A stretch of 64,000 bases of DNA from contig NZ_JQML01000001.1 of assembly GCF_000744705.1 (NCBI RefSeq), forward strand, positions 4,846,017 through 4,910,016, read 5' to 3'. The notes under the pieces were generated by a model that was given only the letters and a program-made list of their open reading frames with translations, was not told where the DNA came from and ran no database searches. Shown in pieces: positions 13,326 through 22,073 of the stretch (position 1 is the stretch's first letter; each line of letters begins with the position of its first letter). This DNA is from Streptacidiphilus albus JL83. GTDB lineage: Bacteria > Actinomycetota > Actinomycetes > Streptomycetales > Streptomycetaceae. The position numbers and the translations under genes were made by a program.

Positions 13326-14171
13326 GTGAGTGGAGCCACGGGCGCCGCTGGCGGCAACGCCGCTTCGGGGCGGAAGGGCCCTGGGCCGAGCGTGCCCCAG
13401 GGCGGTATGGCCGGCGGTCAGATGGCCGGCGGTCAGATGGCCGGCGGACAGATGGCGGGCGAGGCCACGGCGGTGCGGCCGACGGTCGTCGGCGGAGGCA
13501 CCGCCGCGGCGCGCCGCCGCCAGGCCGGCGGTCCGCCGTCGGCGCCGTCCGCGCAGCCCCAGTCGGGCGCGCAGCCGGGGCAGTACCCGCAGCAGTCGGC
13601 GCAGCAGCACACGGCCTCGGCACAGGCGGCTCCGCCCGCGGCGGCCCCCGCTGCCGGGCGCTCGGGCTACTCGACGCCGACGACGTACCAGAAGGGCCAG
13701 CCGACGCCTCCCGGCGGCACCAGGGTGCCCGGGGCGGCACGGCCGGACGGGGCGGCCCGTCCGGCCCCGGCGTCGGCGCCGTCCGCGCCGCCGTCCGGCC
13801 GGACCCGGCGGGCCCGGCTGCGGGTCTCCCGGACCGACCCGTGGTCGGTGATGAAGATCAGCTTCCTGCTGTCCATCGCGCTGGGCGTGGTCACCCTGGT
13901 CGGCGCCTCGCTGCTGTGGATCCTGCTGGACGTTGCGGGCGTGTTCAGCTCGGTCGGCGGCACGATCAAGCAGGCGACCGGCTCCGACACCAACGGCGGT
14001 TTCGACCTCCAGTCGTACCTGTCCTTCGGCAACGTGCTGATGACCACGGGTCTGATCGCGGTGATCGACGTGGTGCTGCTGACGGCCCTGTCGACGCTGG
14101 CGTCGTTCATCTACAACATGGCGGCCGGCATCACCGGCGGCATCGAGCTGACGCTCGCCGAAGAGGACTGA
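13326..14171 (+). CDS. DUF3566 domain-containing membrane protein
   Basis: The product is 281 aa. The first ~165 residues are low complexity, including three perfect copies of a 15-bp unit encoding MAGGQ (about 13405-13450) and long Pro/Ala/Gln runs. The C-terminal DUF3566 core starts LRVSRTDPWSVMKISFLLS and has two membrane segments (around residues 175-205 and 235-265) ending in ITGGIELTLAEED. The GTG start follows GGGAGG at 13313-13318. The gene follows gyrA throughout the actinobacteria; function unknown, but the position suggests a link to envelope or division. Confidence 0.85.
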   Translation: MSGATGAAGGNAASGRKGPGPSVPQGGMAGGQMAGGQMAGGQMAGEATAVRPTVVGGGTAAARRRQAGGPPSAPSAQPQSGAQPGQYPQQSAQQHTASAQAAPPAAAPAAGRSGYSTPTTYQKGQPTPPGGTRVPGAARPDGAARPAPASAPSAPPSGRTRRARLRVSRTDPWSVMKISFLLSIALGVVTLVGASLLWILLDVAGVFSSVGGTIKQATGSDTNGGFDLQSYLSFGNVLMTTGLIAVIDVVLLTALSTLASFIYNMAAGITGGIELTLAEED

Positions 14172-14205
14172 GCCGAAGCGGACCGAGAGCGGTTCCGAAG
14201 CCTGT

Positions 14206-14236
14206 CCTGAGCCCCCGCCGACGGCGGGGGCTCAGG
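14206..14236 (+). terminator. Hairpin terminator after gyrA-DUF3566
   Basis: Perfect 14-bp stem (CCTGAGCCCCCGCC at 14206-14219 against GGCGGGGGCTCAGG at 14223-14236) with a 3-nt loop, 34 nt after the DUF3566 stop. The T-tract is short, as is common in high-GC actinobacteria. Confidence 0.85.
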
Positions 14237-14331
14237 CGTTTCCGCACCTCCCGGCCCTGACGGAGGCAATGGATTTGGGCGGAGCGGCATCGGTGCGCTA
14301 ATCTTTCAACGCAGCGCAGGCAAGGAAACAC

Positions 14332-14405
14332 GGACCTATAGCTCAGACGGTTAGAGCGCTTCCCTGATAAGGAAGAGGCCGGAGGTTCAAGTCCTCCTAG
14401 GTCCA
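14332..14405 (+). tRNA. tRNA-Ile (GAT)
   Basis: A 74-nt cloverleaf: acceptor GGACCTA pairs with TAGGTCC, D-arm GCTCAGACGGTTAGAGC, anticodon loop with GAT at 14366-14368, T-arm GGAGGTTCAAGTCCTCC, discriminator A. CCA is not encoded. Confidence 0.97.
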
Positions 14406-14413
14406 CTGCCCGG

Positions 14414-14445
14414 AAGGCCCCGGTCGTACAATCGACCGGGGCCTT
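14414..14445 (+). terminator. Hairpin terminator after tRNA-Ile
   Basis: Perfect 13-bp stem AAGGCCCCGGTCG / CGACCGGGGCCTT around a TACAAT loop, 8 nt after the tRNA. Confidence 0.88.
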
Positions 14446-14497
14446 CGTGCGTTCCGGTCCCGTGGACGAGTCGGACGAGTCGGAAGGCGTGGGTGCG

Positions 14498-14815
14498 ATG
14501 GTGGCTCTGGTGGCGCTCACGGTGCCCGGACTGGTCATCCTGCTCACTGCGGTCATGGTGATCGATCAGATCGCGCTACGGGCCAGCAGGACCTCGTGGA
14601 TCCCCTGGCGCGGCTCCGGCCGGGAGGGCCAGGTCAGCTCGACCGGCTTCGAGCAGCTGCACCTGGTGTTCTCCGCCGGGAAGCAGCACGAACTGGATGA
14701 GCGGAAGAGCTCGTTGATGCTCCGTGACGACGAGGGCGACGGTGCGCCTCCGCGCACACGGGTGGATCTCGACGGCGGGCAGGCGGTCGTCCGGCTGCCC
14801 GGGGCGGCCGGCTGA
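14498..14815 (+). CDS. Small membrane-anchored protein (DUF6191-like)
   Basis: About 105 aa from ATG 14498, preceded by GGAAGG; upstream in-frame starts would add up to 17 residues. The N-terminal membrane segment is LVALTVPGLVILLTAVMVI. It is followed by a soluble part with GFEQLHLVFSAGKQHELDER and the characteristic end RDDEGDGAPPRTRVDLDGG. That tail matches my memory of the streptomycete DUF6191 group, so the family name is tentative. It sits alone between two tRNA genes; function unknown. Confidence 0.65.
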   Translation: MVALVALTVPGLVILLTAVMVIDQIALRASRTSWIPWRGSGREGQVSSTGFEQLHLVFSAGKQHELDERKSSLMLRDDEGDGAPPRTRVDLDGGQAVVRLPGAAG

Positions 14816-15032
14816 GCCCGCGCGGCGGCCGACGGACGTCCGCCGCTGCGTCAATCGCGGCTGGTCGGGGGCGTGTTGGCGGTGGTCACGCGACTGTACG
14901 GGTTGCGCAAGGGCTTGCCGGGAGCCCGGTTGTCCCGCAGGCCGGGTGTGTATCATCGGCCGGAAGGACGGCAACCGGCCCGGTTGCCGCCGCTCAGTAC
15001 CGGATCAGACGCAAGAAGGACGAGGTCGCGCG

Positions 15033-15164
15033 GTGAAGAAGCTTCTTCTGGTAGCCCTGGCTGCACTCGGCGGGTACTTCGTGTACCGCCAGGTCCAGGC
15101 GGACCGCGCCGAGCAGGACCTGTGGACCGAGGCGACGGACGCTGTCCCGGTCGGTGCCCGCTAG
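15033..15164 (+). CDS. DLW-39 family small protein
   Basis: A 43-aa peptide from GTG 15033 with AAGGACGAGG upstream. It reads KKLLLVALAALGGYFVYRQ (one membrane helix), then an acidic tail containing AEQDLWTEATD, the signature of the DLW-39 group found between gyrA and tRNA-Ala in Streptomyces. The function is unknown. It is easy to miss because of its size. Confidence 0.85.
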   Translation: MKKLLLVALAALGGYFVYRQVQADRAEQDLWTEATDAVPVGAR

Positions 15165-15319
15165 CCTGGCACCACCCCAGTCTCCGCAGCCCCGGCCCCG
15201 GCCGGGGCTGCGCCTGCGGAGGGGGCCGGACGGCTGCGGCCGCCGGTCCGGGTCGAGGTCCGGTTCTGCTCCGGGAACCGGTACCCTGGTGCGCGGCGGA
15301 CAGCTTGTTCTTCCGCCGA

Positions 15320-15392
15320 GGGGCCTTAGCTCAGTTGGTAGAGCGCCGTCTTTGCATGGCGGATGTCAGGGGTTCGACTCCCCTAGGCTCCA
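15320..15392 (+). tRNA. tRNA-Ala (TGC)
   Basis: A 73-nt cloverleaf: acceptor GGGGCCT / AGGCTCC with one G-T pair, D-arm GCTCAGTTGGTAGAGC, anticodon TGC at 15353-15355, T-arm AGGGGTTCGACTCCCCT, discriminator A. Its 3' half is the repeated core at 22381, 29540 and 33035, so it is the insertion site of the accessory block. Confidence 0.97.
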
Positions 15393-15393
15393 C
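15370..15393 (+). repeat. tRNA-Ala 3' core, copy 1 (inside the tRNA gene)
   Basis: A 24-bp segment from GGGTTCGA to GGCTCCAC covering the T-arm and acceptor end. Copies 2 and 3 are identical; copy 4 differs at two positions. This is the usual target region of tyrosine-recombinase elements. Confidence 0.9.
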
Positions 15394-15398
15394 CCCAT

Positions 15399-15443
15399 AA
15401 ATGCCCTCTGACCTGCGGAAACGTGGAGTCGGGGGGCATTTTT
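15399..15443 (+). terminator. Hairpin terminator at the left end of island 1
   Basis: AAATGCCC (15399-15406) pairs with GGGCATTT (15434-15441), and CTGAC/GAGTC-like bases inside partly extend it; TTTTT follows. It ends the tRNA-Ala transcript and carries the GACCTGCGGAAAC motif in its loop. Islands 2 and 3 have counterparts at 22410 and 29569. Confidence 0.75.
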
Positions 15444-15444
15444 C

Positions 15445-15462
15445 GTGACCACTGGTGGTCAC
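15445..15462. repeat. Island 1 left terminal palindrome
   Basis: GTGACCACTGGTGGTCAC: 8-bp perfect arms around a TG centre. Its reverse complement recurs at 22260-22277 with one mismatch, so the two form terminal inverted repeats of island 1. A further CCACCAGG half-site lies just downstream at 15471. Confidence 0.75.
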
Positions 15463-15527
15463 GGCCGCGCCCACCAGGAGCTCAGGGGTTCAAGCTGGGC
15501 GCCGTCTGCTCCTGTTGATCTTTCGAG

Positions 15528-15756
15528 TTGCCGGAGATCACCATACGTTTGACCTGCGGAAACACGGATCCGTGTGGCGCCCTGGCGCACCTGGGTACGC
15601 ACCAGGCTCCCAGGGGACAGCGGGGAGCATCTCCCCTAGGTCTGGAGAGCGGGCCGGGGTGCGGAGCGGGGGTGGTGCGGTCTGTCGGTGTGAAGTCCGA
15701 GGGGACGTGTCGGCCCGTACGATGGCGGTGTCCGTTGGCCGTTTGGGAGGCGCGCG
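15528..15756 (+). promoter_or_regulatory. Conserved leader of Uma2 copy 1
   Basis: A 229-bp non-coding leader that is nearly identical to 22540-22768 upstream of the second Uma2. It holds a perfect GGGGAG-CAT-CTCCCC hairpin (15622-15636), a 14-bp palindrome ACACGGATCCGTGT (15562-15575, degenerate in copy 2), a possible -10 TACGAT (about 15718) and the ribosome site GGGAGG. Conservation of the non-coding part could reflect recent duplication rather than function. Confidence 0.45.
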
Positions 15757-16323
15757 ATGAGCACGATGTACCCGGAGTACGCGCAGTGGCTGCGGCAGGT
15801 GCGGCGGTCGATGAAGCTGCCCAAGGCGGTCAAGCTGCTGTTCGACCAGGGGCGTCTGTACATGTCCCCGGTGACGGAGGCCCACAGCGAGGCGGATGAC
15901 TCGATCCGGTTGCAGTTGGCGGAGCAGCTCGCCGGCGAGGCGGGGCTGCACGTGACGCGGGACAAGGGGGTGCTGCCGGAGCTGGACGGCTACACGCCTG
16001 AGCCGGACGTGCTGGTGGTGGACGCGGGAGTGCTCGGTCCGGGGGACGCTTTCGTCAAGCAGGAGCACGTGCACTTCGTTGCCGAGAGCGTGTCGCGTTC
16101 CACGGTCGGTCAGGACTACGGGCGCAAGCTCAACCAGTACGCGGCGCGCGGCATCGCGGTGTACCTGATTGTGGACGTGCTGACCGGGGAGTGCGTGCTG
16201 TACCGGGAGCCCAAGGGCGACGAGTACACCTCGGCGGTGCCCTACCGCTTCGGCGAGGAGGTCCGTTTCACTCTCGCCGGGGTCGCCGTGACGGTGCGTA
16301 CCGACTTCAAGAGAATCCGCTGA
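15757..16323 (+). CDS. Uma2 family endonuclease (copy 1)
   Basis: A 188-aa protein of the Uma2 (DUF820) family, a PD-(D/E)XK nuclease fold. Core residues are visible in PEPDVLVVD (acidic strand), FVAESVSRST (E) and DYGRKLNQYAARGIAVYLIVD (K/Y helix). Uma2 genes occur in many copies in Streptomyces and cyanobacteria; their biological role is not settled. It is the first gene of island 1, ATG 15757 after GGGAGG, and differs from the copy at 22769 at only three residues (K/Q, R/G, R/K). Confidence 0.9.
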   Translation: MSTMYPEYAQWLRQVRRSMKLPKAVKLLFDQGRLYMSPVTEAHSEADDSIRLQLAEQLAGEAGLHVTRDKGVLPELDGYTPEPDVLVVDAGVLGPGDAFVKQEHVHFVAESVSRSTVGQDYGRKLNQYAARGIAVYLIVDVLTGECVLYREPKGDEYTSAVPYRFGEEVRFTLAGVAVTVRTDFKRIR

Positions 16324-16587
16324 GTTCTGTCAGCCCCCTGAGCCGAGGTGGCGGATCGCAGGTTCCGGTGAACACCTCCGCTGGTGCGGAGCGGATCGGG
16401 CCAACCTGGCCAAGCTCTCTAAGACCTATGCTCGGCGCCGACTGCGGTCACCCGATCGAGACTCTCGTTCGACGAACACGACCCAAGATCGGAACGGCAG
16501 CAGCCACTTAGCGGACCTAGCTGACCGTGCATCACAGATGTGTCAGCCTTGGTGTCGGACAACGTGCACGTACAGCGGGGGCTGACG

Positions 16588-18030
16588 ATGAACGGACAGG
16601 TGGGACTTGTCGTCGGGGGCCGGTACCGACTCAGCGAACGGATCCGGTCGGAGGCGGACAGCACCTTCTGGACAGCCCTGGACCAGAACCTCGGCACCCT
16701 GGTTGCTGCCAACGAGTTCGTTCCGCCCGACCCGGTGGCCGCTGCGGGTTGGTTGGCCTCGGCAGCCGACGAGGCCCGGAATGCAGCCGGGATATGCCAC
16801 CCTGCCTTGGCCGCTGTTCAGGATGTCTTCGTGGAGGACGGGACTCTGTGGATCATCGCAGCGGCTGCCGGGGGCCGCACGCTTCGGGAGCTGATCAGCG
16901 ATCACGGCCCTCTCCCCGCGACCACGGTTGCGCTGCTGGCTCGCGGCCTGCTCGACGCGCTCGGTGCTACACACGGCGCGGGCCTGCCGCACCGGCGTGT
17001 AGTACCTGACTGTGTGGTGTTCACTGCGGTGGGCAACGTCGCGCTCACCAGTTTGGGGGTGCCGCCCCCAAGGCTTGACGTGGGGATCAGGTCGGCCACC
17101 GCGTTCGATCCGATCCAGTACGCGGCCCCCGAACTGCTCATGGGTAACGAGGCCAGCTCCGCCGCCGACCTCTACGCCCTTGGTGCGACGCTCTTCCACG
17201 TGCTCGAAGGCCAACCGCCGTACTTGTGTGACTCTGCCGCCATGACCGTTGCCTCGGTGCTCTCGCCCGCCCCGCCGCCGATGCCTGTGCACGGCTACGA
17301 CCAGCTCAGACTGCTGGTCTCGCGGCTGCTCACCAAGGACCCGGACGGCCGCCCCAACGCCGTCCAGGCCAGGGATCTGCTGGCGGGTAGCAGCGGTGGC
17401 GCGATCCCCGCCTTTCCCGCGCGCCCGTCGGTCCGGGCAGCCGCGCTCGTGACCGTGCTGGCGGTGGCCGCTGTCGCCAGCCTGATCACCGTTGCAGTCT
17501 TCGCGCTCTCCGGCGGTGACGGCTCTGCGCGGCCTTCTGCGATCAGTCCCCCTTCCAGCACGGGTACACCCTCGACCAGCTCGCCGGTAACTTCTGGATC
17601 GCCCCTGGCGGGCGAACTGGCCGATCCCTGCTCGGCCGTAACGCCGACGGTCCAGGCCGACTTGGCGCTTTCGCAGGGGCAGGCACCGGCTACAAAGAGC
17701 CCCGCGCAGGAACGCAACTGCCAGTGGCAGAGCCCGCTGTTGGACCCCTCGGACCCCAGTGGTCCCGGCACCTTCACCCTCGTCTATTTTGCCGGGGCTA
17801 TTCCGATCAATGGACCCAGCGGAGTGACGCCCGTCTCGGTGTCCGTTCCGGGTCTGCCCGCCGTGACCGAGGTCAGTACCACCAGTGGGCTGGCCTGCGT
17901 ACTGTATTGGCACACCTCCTTCGGCGAGACCGTTGTGGAGGCGCAGCGGCCGACCGATTCGGTACAGCTGGACGTGTGTCCGCTCGCGATCCGGTTCGCC
18001 GCGGCGCTGGCGCCGAGCCTCACGGGTTGA
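16588..18030 (+). CDS. Membrane-anchored Ser/Thr pseudokinase
   Basis: The product is 480 aa from ATG 16588. Residues 1-265 have a PknB-like kinase fold (GGRYRLSERI start, YAAPELL APE-like motif, DLYALGATLFHVLEG), but catalytic residues are lost: the VAIK lysine is N42, HRD is HRR (135-137) and DFG is SLG (155-157). A single membrane helix spans about 283-307. After a Ser/Thr/Pro linker, the outer domain has three or four cysteines (DPCSAV, RNCQW, LACVL, DVCPL), recalling DUF3558-type modules. It is probably a sensor or scaffold rather than an active kinase. It is convergent with the M48 protease, 10 bp apart, in island 1. Confidence 0.85.
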   Translation: MNGQVGLVVGGRYRLSERIRSEADSTFWTALDQNLGTLVAANEFVPPDPVAAAGWLASAADEARNAAGICHPALAAVQDVFVEDGTLWIIAAAAGGRTLRELISDHGPLPATTVALLARGLLDALGATHGAGLPHRRVVPDCVVFTAVGNVALTSLGVPPPRLDVGIRSATAFDPIQYAAPELLMGNEASSAADLYALGATLFHVLEGQPPYLCDSAAMTVASVLSPAPPPMPVHGYDQLRLLVSRLLTKDPDGRPNAVQARDLLAGSSGGAIPAFPARPSVRAAALVTVLAVAAVASLITVAVFALSGGDGSARPSAISPPSSTGTPSTSSPVTSGSPLAGELADPCSAVTPTVQADLALSQGQAPATKSPAQERNCQWQSPLLDPSDPSGPGTFTLVYFAGAIPINGPSGVTPVSVSVPGLPAVTEVSTTSGLACVLYWHTSFGETVVEAQRPTDSVQLDVCPLAIRFAAALAPSLTG

Positions 18031-18040
18031 CCGGGTTCCG

Positions 18041-21000
18041 TCACCCCCCGGCACCCCTGGTGCCGAGCTCGGCCAGGCGCGACTCGATGTCCGCCGCGGT
18101 CAGGCTGGCCTGTGCGAATGAGCTGCGCGATTGTTCAAACAGGCTGGAGCTGACCTGGGTCATCGCCTGTGTGCACTGCGTGCCGCCCTGGGCCACCTGT
18201 CCGGCGAACGCGAGCCAGAGGCGTTGGGTGACCGCGTCGGAGACGGGGAAGTAGGCCGACACATCCTGCCCCAGCTTGCTCAGCTGCCCGCAGTAGGGCA
18301 GGACCGAAGTGGTCATCAGCTGCCCGTGTGCTGCCGAGACATACATCGACAGATCCTGCCATTCGCTGCCAAAGGTGACCAGCAGGCTCTGGGCTCCTTC
18401 CTCGTTCCAGGCTGTCACCGGGACCGTTTGGTAGTGCACTACCACCGGTGTAGTGGCCACCGCCGAACCCTGCTCTGTGACCTCATCGAGTCGGATCTGG
18501 ATGGCCTCGGCGATCTGCGTAGATTCCACCGCCCATTGCAGCGCGGCGGCGAAGAGGGAGGTCTCGCGCCGTGCGGTGTACTGCACGCAGCTTCGGGCCG
18601 CGTTACCAAGTTGTGCGATGAACACTGGCCACAGCTGTTGCGAGGCTGGATCGGGAACGGTGAAATAGCCATCGGCCTGCTGGTCCAGTGCACCAAGTTC
18701 CGCGCACAAGGGCCCGGCAGTGGCGGCCACCACCGTCGGTGGTTGGGACGCTGTGGAGGCCACCTGCTGCATGTCAGCGAGGAAGCGGTTGAGTAAGCGC
18801 TGCCCGCCGTAGGCCAGCCAGGCCCGGCTCTGTGCGCGGCGGATGGCGCTCGGCACCGGGGGCCCAGCCTCGCGCAGGTCGATGCTAGTGACGGACGACG
18901 TCGAGAGGTGGCCGCCGTCGGCCACCTGATCGGTGAGCGGGGCGCTCAGCGCCAGTGCGGCCGCGCACCCGAGTGCCAGCAATACCCGCAGACTGCGCCG
19001 GCATGCGCGCGACGGCGGCAGGGTCGAACGGTCTCGACACGGTCTCTGTCCTCGGTCGGGCCGCTTGCGCACCAGAGAGACGACCGCTGCAGTCAGCCCG
19101 GCCAAGACCAGGGCGCTCATCAGCACAGGAGCGAGCACGACTGAGAAGGCCTGCCAGATCGGGCCGGGCCTCCAGCCACAGCCTGTCCGGTCGAGGGAGA
19201 GCGCGGGCAGGCACCCCCCGTTGGTCGAGCCGAGCAGGAACACCACGCCCAGGCCTCCCAGCGCGGCCGTCTCCGCGGCGATCAGCGTCGCCACCAGCCG
19301 GTAACGGTGGGCACAGAGAGCTGCGCCGAAGGCAGCTGCACACGCGGCCGAAGCCACCGCCACGGCATAGATCAACGCGAGGTAGATCAGATAGTTTCCC
19401 CCGACCAGTGGGCTGGGTCTCAGCGTGTGCGCGTACGCGTATGCGCCAAGGGCCATGCCCGTACCCAGACCCGTGCCGAGGAGCCCGGGTAGCAACAGCC
19501 GCCGCACCGAGCCCCGCTGCTGGTCCGCAGGCTCCGCCCAGCTGAGCGCGACCAGGTCACCCGGGTCGCGCAGCGCTCCGAGGACCCAGCGGGGGGTCCC
19601 TGAGCCTGGCCGCATGCTCCAGGCCAGCAGGGGCACGGTCCACAACGCGGTGATTCCGGCTCCCAGTAGCGGCCCCCGCTCCACCGATGCGATAACAGGA
19701 ATCACTTCGAGGAACGCACGGATGACTAGAGCGTGCCCATCCCCGTGGCCGGGGAAGGCCTGCTCAATTCCTTGACGCAGCGGGGAAGTATCGAGCGGCC
19801 AACCGGCAGCGAGTAGTTCCCCGCCGCCCTGCCACCAGGCAAACCAGCAGGCCATTCCCAGTCCGGCCGCGAACAGCGTCGGGACCATCGCCAACCGGAT
19901 CCCGCCACCGGGCCAGCTGCGGGCCCAGAGCAGCGCGCACTGCGTGGTCCAACAGGAGAAGACCACTCCAGCGCAGACGAGCAGCAACAGGAACTCGGGC
20001 TGGCCCGGTAGCCACCCGCCGACGACCTCCTGGCCAGTAATCAGATCACTGAGGGCGAATCCCGTGCCCAACCATGCCCCCTCCCGCATACCGGTCGGGA
20101 CCGGTCCGCCAGTAACCACCGCGTGGGCCACGGCCCGCCAGAGCATGACCCCGGCGATGGCCGCCACCAGGCCAGCCGCACTCAGGTCTACCGCCCACAG
20201 CACCCCGTTACCGGTGAAACCGTATGTTTTGAGGTAGTACCAGGCCTGGGAATAGAGGAATGCCGCAAGAGCCCCGGTAGCAAACATCGGCAGTGCCCTC
20301 GCACCGTGGAGCCGACCCGGATCGGCCAGCACGGCTGCACGCAGGTCGCGGCGCGGGTGCGGCCGCCAGAGCTCCGCGAACGCGCCCAGGGTGCGCCGCA
20401 GGCGGCCGGGGGCGAGATCCTGACGGGCGGTCGACCACTGCCGCGGGTCGGCGCCGGCCCGTACGGCGGCCAAGTCCGCATAAGCCTCCCGGCTACGCAG
20501 GACATCGCCGCGGACCAGGTAGACCAGCACGACCATTAACGCTACGGACGCGATCTGCCTAGGCCCGTCGTCTGCCGAATCGAGCGACCATGCAGCGGAG
20601 TCTGCTAGGAATACATAGACCTGGAGCGCCGAGTACGGCAGTGCCACGACCAGGAGAAAGACCCGCCACAGGGCAATGGTTGCATGGGCCAGGGTCACGT
20701 CCCGGTTACGGATATGAGCGAACTCGTGGAGCAGCACGGCCTCGAAGCCGCCGGGGCTGATCACCCGTTGGGCGAGGAGGCCGCCGTGCAGCCGGACGAT
20801 CGGTCGTCCGGTGCGGCCGAAGACTGAGGCATCCGTCGTGGTCGCGGTCGGATTCACGACCACGCTCGGCAGACGGCTGAGCCCGGCACGCAGAGCCAAG
20901 GTCGAGACGGTGCGACGCAGTTCGCCGGTTGGGTCGACCTCAGCCAGAGCGACGGCGCGGCGTGGCCGCGCCCTCCACAGTGGGACCCAGGAGGCCAGGG

Positions 21001-21331
21001 CGGCTGCGAGCAGTATGACGACGACGGGCCACAGCAGCGGGAGCCACCACTGGGGCACGTGTGCGTAGACCGCCAGGCAGGCATGGTAGGCGCCCTGCTC
21101 GCCCAGCGGGACGATTGAGCTGGAGACCGAGGTGCTGGAGGGATCTACCCCGGCTGCCAGCTGGCAGGACGTTTGCGCATACCGGTACAGGTCGTCACGT
21201 ACCGAGAGCGCGGTGGACGCACTGGCGACCAGCATCAGAACTATCAGCAGCACAAAGCGCATCGTGGTGCCCGCGCCGAGGGCGCGCTCATGGATCAGGA
21301 CCTGCGCGTCGCTCCGCTGAACCGTCGACAT
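18041..21331 (-). CDS. Large polytopic M48 family metalloprotease
   Basis: The product is about 1096 aa. The M48 domain near the N-terminus has one membrane helix at about 24-43 and another at 97-118, the zinc motif HEFAH (202-206) and the third ligand in SREAYADLAA (E282). Many more membrane helices follow to about residue 800. The C-terminal ~270 residues are extracytoplasmic and contain two related repeats, each with a cysteine pair (about C875/C914 and C1013/C1051). The start at ATG 21331 is chosen because the upstream gene ends at 21348; the longer reading frame would overlap it. Much larger than HtpX-type M48 proteases (~290 aa). Substrate unknown. Confidence 0.8.
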   Translation of the reverse strand: MSTVQRSDAQVLIHERALGAGTTMRFVLLIVLMLVASASTALSVRDDLYRYAQTSCQLAAGVDPSSTSVSSSIVPLGEQGAYHACLAVYAHVPQWWLPLLWPVVVILLAAALASWVPLWRARPRRAVALAEVDPTGELRRTVSTLALRAGLSRLPSVVVNPTATTTDASVFGRTGRPIVRLHGGLLAQRVISPGGFEAVLLHEFAHIRNRDVTLAHATIALWRVFLLVVALPYSALQVYVFLADSAAWSLDSADDGPRQIASVALMVVLVYLVRGDVLRSREAYADLAAVRAGADPRQWSTARQDLAPGRLRRTLGAFAELWRPHPRRDLRAAVLADPGRLHGARALPMFATGALAAFLYSQAWYYLKTYGFTGNGVLWAVDLSAAGLVAAIAGVMLWRAVAHAVVTGGPVPTGMREGAWLGTGFALSDLITGQEVVGGWLPGQPEFLLLLVCAGVVFSCWTTQCALLWARSWPGGGIRLAMVPTLFAAGLGMACWFAWWQGGGELLAAGWPLDTSPLRQGIEQAFPGHGDGHALVIRAFLEVIPVIASVERGPLLGAGITALWTVPLLAWSMRPGSGTPRWVLGALRDPGDLVALSWAEPADQQRGSVRRLLLPGLLGTGLGTGMALGAYAYAHTLRPSPLVGGNYLIYLALIYAVAVASAACAAAFGAALCAHRYRLVATLIAAETAALGGLGVVFLLGSTNGGCLPALSLDRTGCGWRPGPIWQAFSVVLAPVLMSALVLAGLTAAVVSLVRKRPDRGQRPCRDRSTLPPSRACRRSLRVLLALGCAAALALSAPLTDQVADGGHLSTSSVTSIDLREAGPPVPSAIRRAQSRAWLAYGGQRLLNRFLADMQQVASTASQPPTVVAATAGPLCAELGALDQQADGYFTVPDPASQQLWPVFIAQLGNAARSCVQYTARRETSLFAAALQWAVESTQIAEAIQIRLDEVTEQGSAVATTPVVVHYQTVPVTAWNEEGAQSLLVTFGSEWQDLSMYVSAAHGQLMTTSVLPYCGQLSKLGQDVSAYFPVSDAVTQRLWLAFAGQVAQGGTQCTQAMTQVSSSLFEQSRSSFAQASLTAADIESRLAELGTRGAGG

Positions 21332-21347
21332 GGCATCAGCGCTGGGA

Positions 21348-21899
21348 TTAGCTGACGGGGGGCGGCTGCTGGTCAGGGAGCTGACCTGGTGCTCTCGGTG
21401 GCTCGACGGGAGGCGCAATCAGGATCCTGGCGAGGCTGTCCCGGACGAGTCTGGCACGGTTCTCGCTCCAGCCGTGCTCTCTGGCTGCCTCCAGGACGCT
21501 GTCACAGACTACGGTGATCTGTTCCAGGGTCAGCGGAGCGGGCACTATTTCGGCTGGTGGCCGCCGCAGTGCCCTGCGCAGCAGTTTCCTGACCTGGCCG
21601 CTGAGACCGGTAGCGGCGCCGTTAGCGAGATCCTGCACGAACGCGGAGAGGGCCAACCAGAGCACCGGGTAGGCCAGTGCCGCAGCCTCTCCCATACCGA
21701 AACCCAGAGCCTCACCCCGCCGTCCCCCGGCCGCCAACCGGCCCAGGACGTGCCGCTCGTCCATGCCTCCGAGTGCATCGAGAAGCGGTATCTCCTCCGG
21801 CGCGACCTCAGCCACCGCGATCCTGACAATCACGCGTATCCGCCTGGGAGCGACCGGATACGCCAGTTTGACGACCTCGCCGGGCGGGTTGTCTGCCAC
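21348..21899 (-). CDS. Hypothetical protein, operon partner of the M48 protease
   Basis: A 183-aa protein that I do not recognise. An N-terminal part (VAPRRIRVIVRIAVAEVAP) is followed by a hydrophobic region (EAAALAYPVLWLALSAFVQD), then a basic stretch QVRKLLRRALRRPP, a helical segment (LTLEQITVVCDSVLEAAREH) and a proline-rich tail. It lies 16 bp upstream of the M48 start on the same strand, so the two are probably one transcript. The mix of hydrophobic and basic segments could mean membrane association. Confidence 0.6.
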   Translation of the reverse strand: MADNPPGEVVKLAYPVAPRRIRVIVRIAVAEVAPEEIPLLDALGGMDERHVLGRLAAGGRRGEALGFGMGEAAALAYPVLWLALSAFVQDLANGAATGLSGQVRKLLRRALRRPPAEIVPAPLTLEQITVVCDSVLEAAREHGWSENRARLVRDSLARILIAPPVEPPRAPGQLPDQQPPPVS

Positions 21900-22073
21900 G
21901 TGGGTCCCTTCCAGGCCGGGCCGGAACCGCCCTACGAACCGGCGAATATGCGACGCCTAGCGGCGACCAGACCATTCTGTCAGCGTACGGTCATCTAGAG
22001 TGGGAAACTGCCGAAGAGGTCGATTCACTCGAACGAGTGATGCCAATCACCTGGTTCCGTAGGTGCCTTCCTT

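Noticed and set aside
15445..15462. Island palindromes interpreted as simple transcription terminators
   Set aside because: They lack a T-tract and a loop (only 2 nt in the centre), separate terminators already precede them on the left sides, and left/right matching within islands points to recognition sites.
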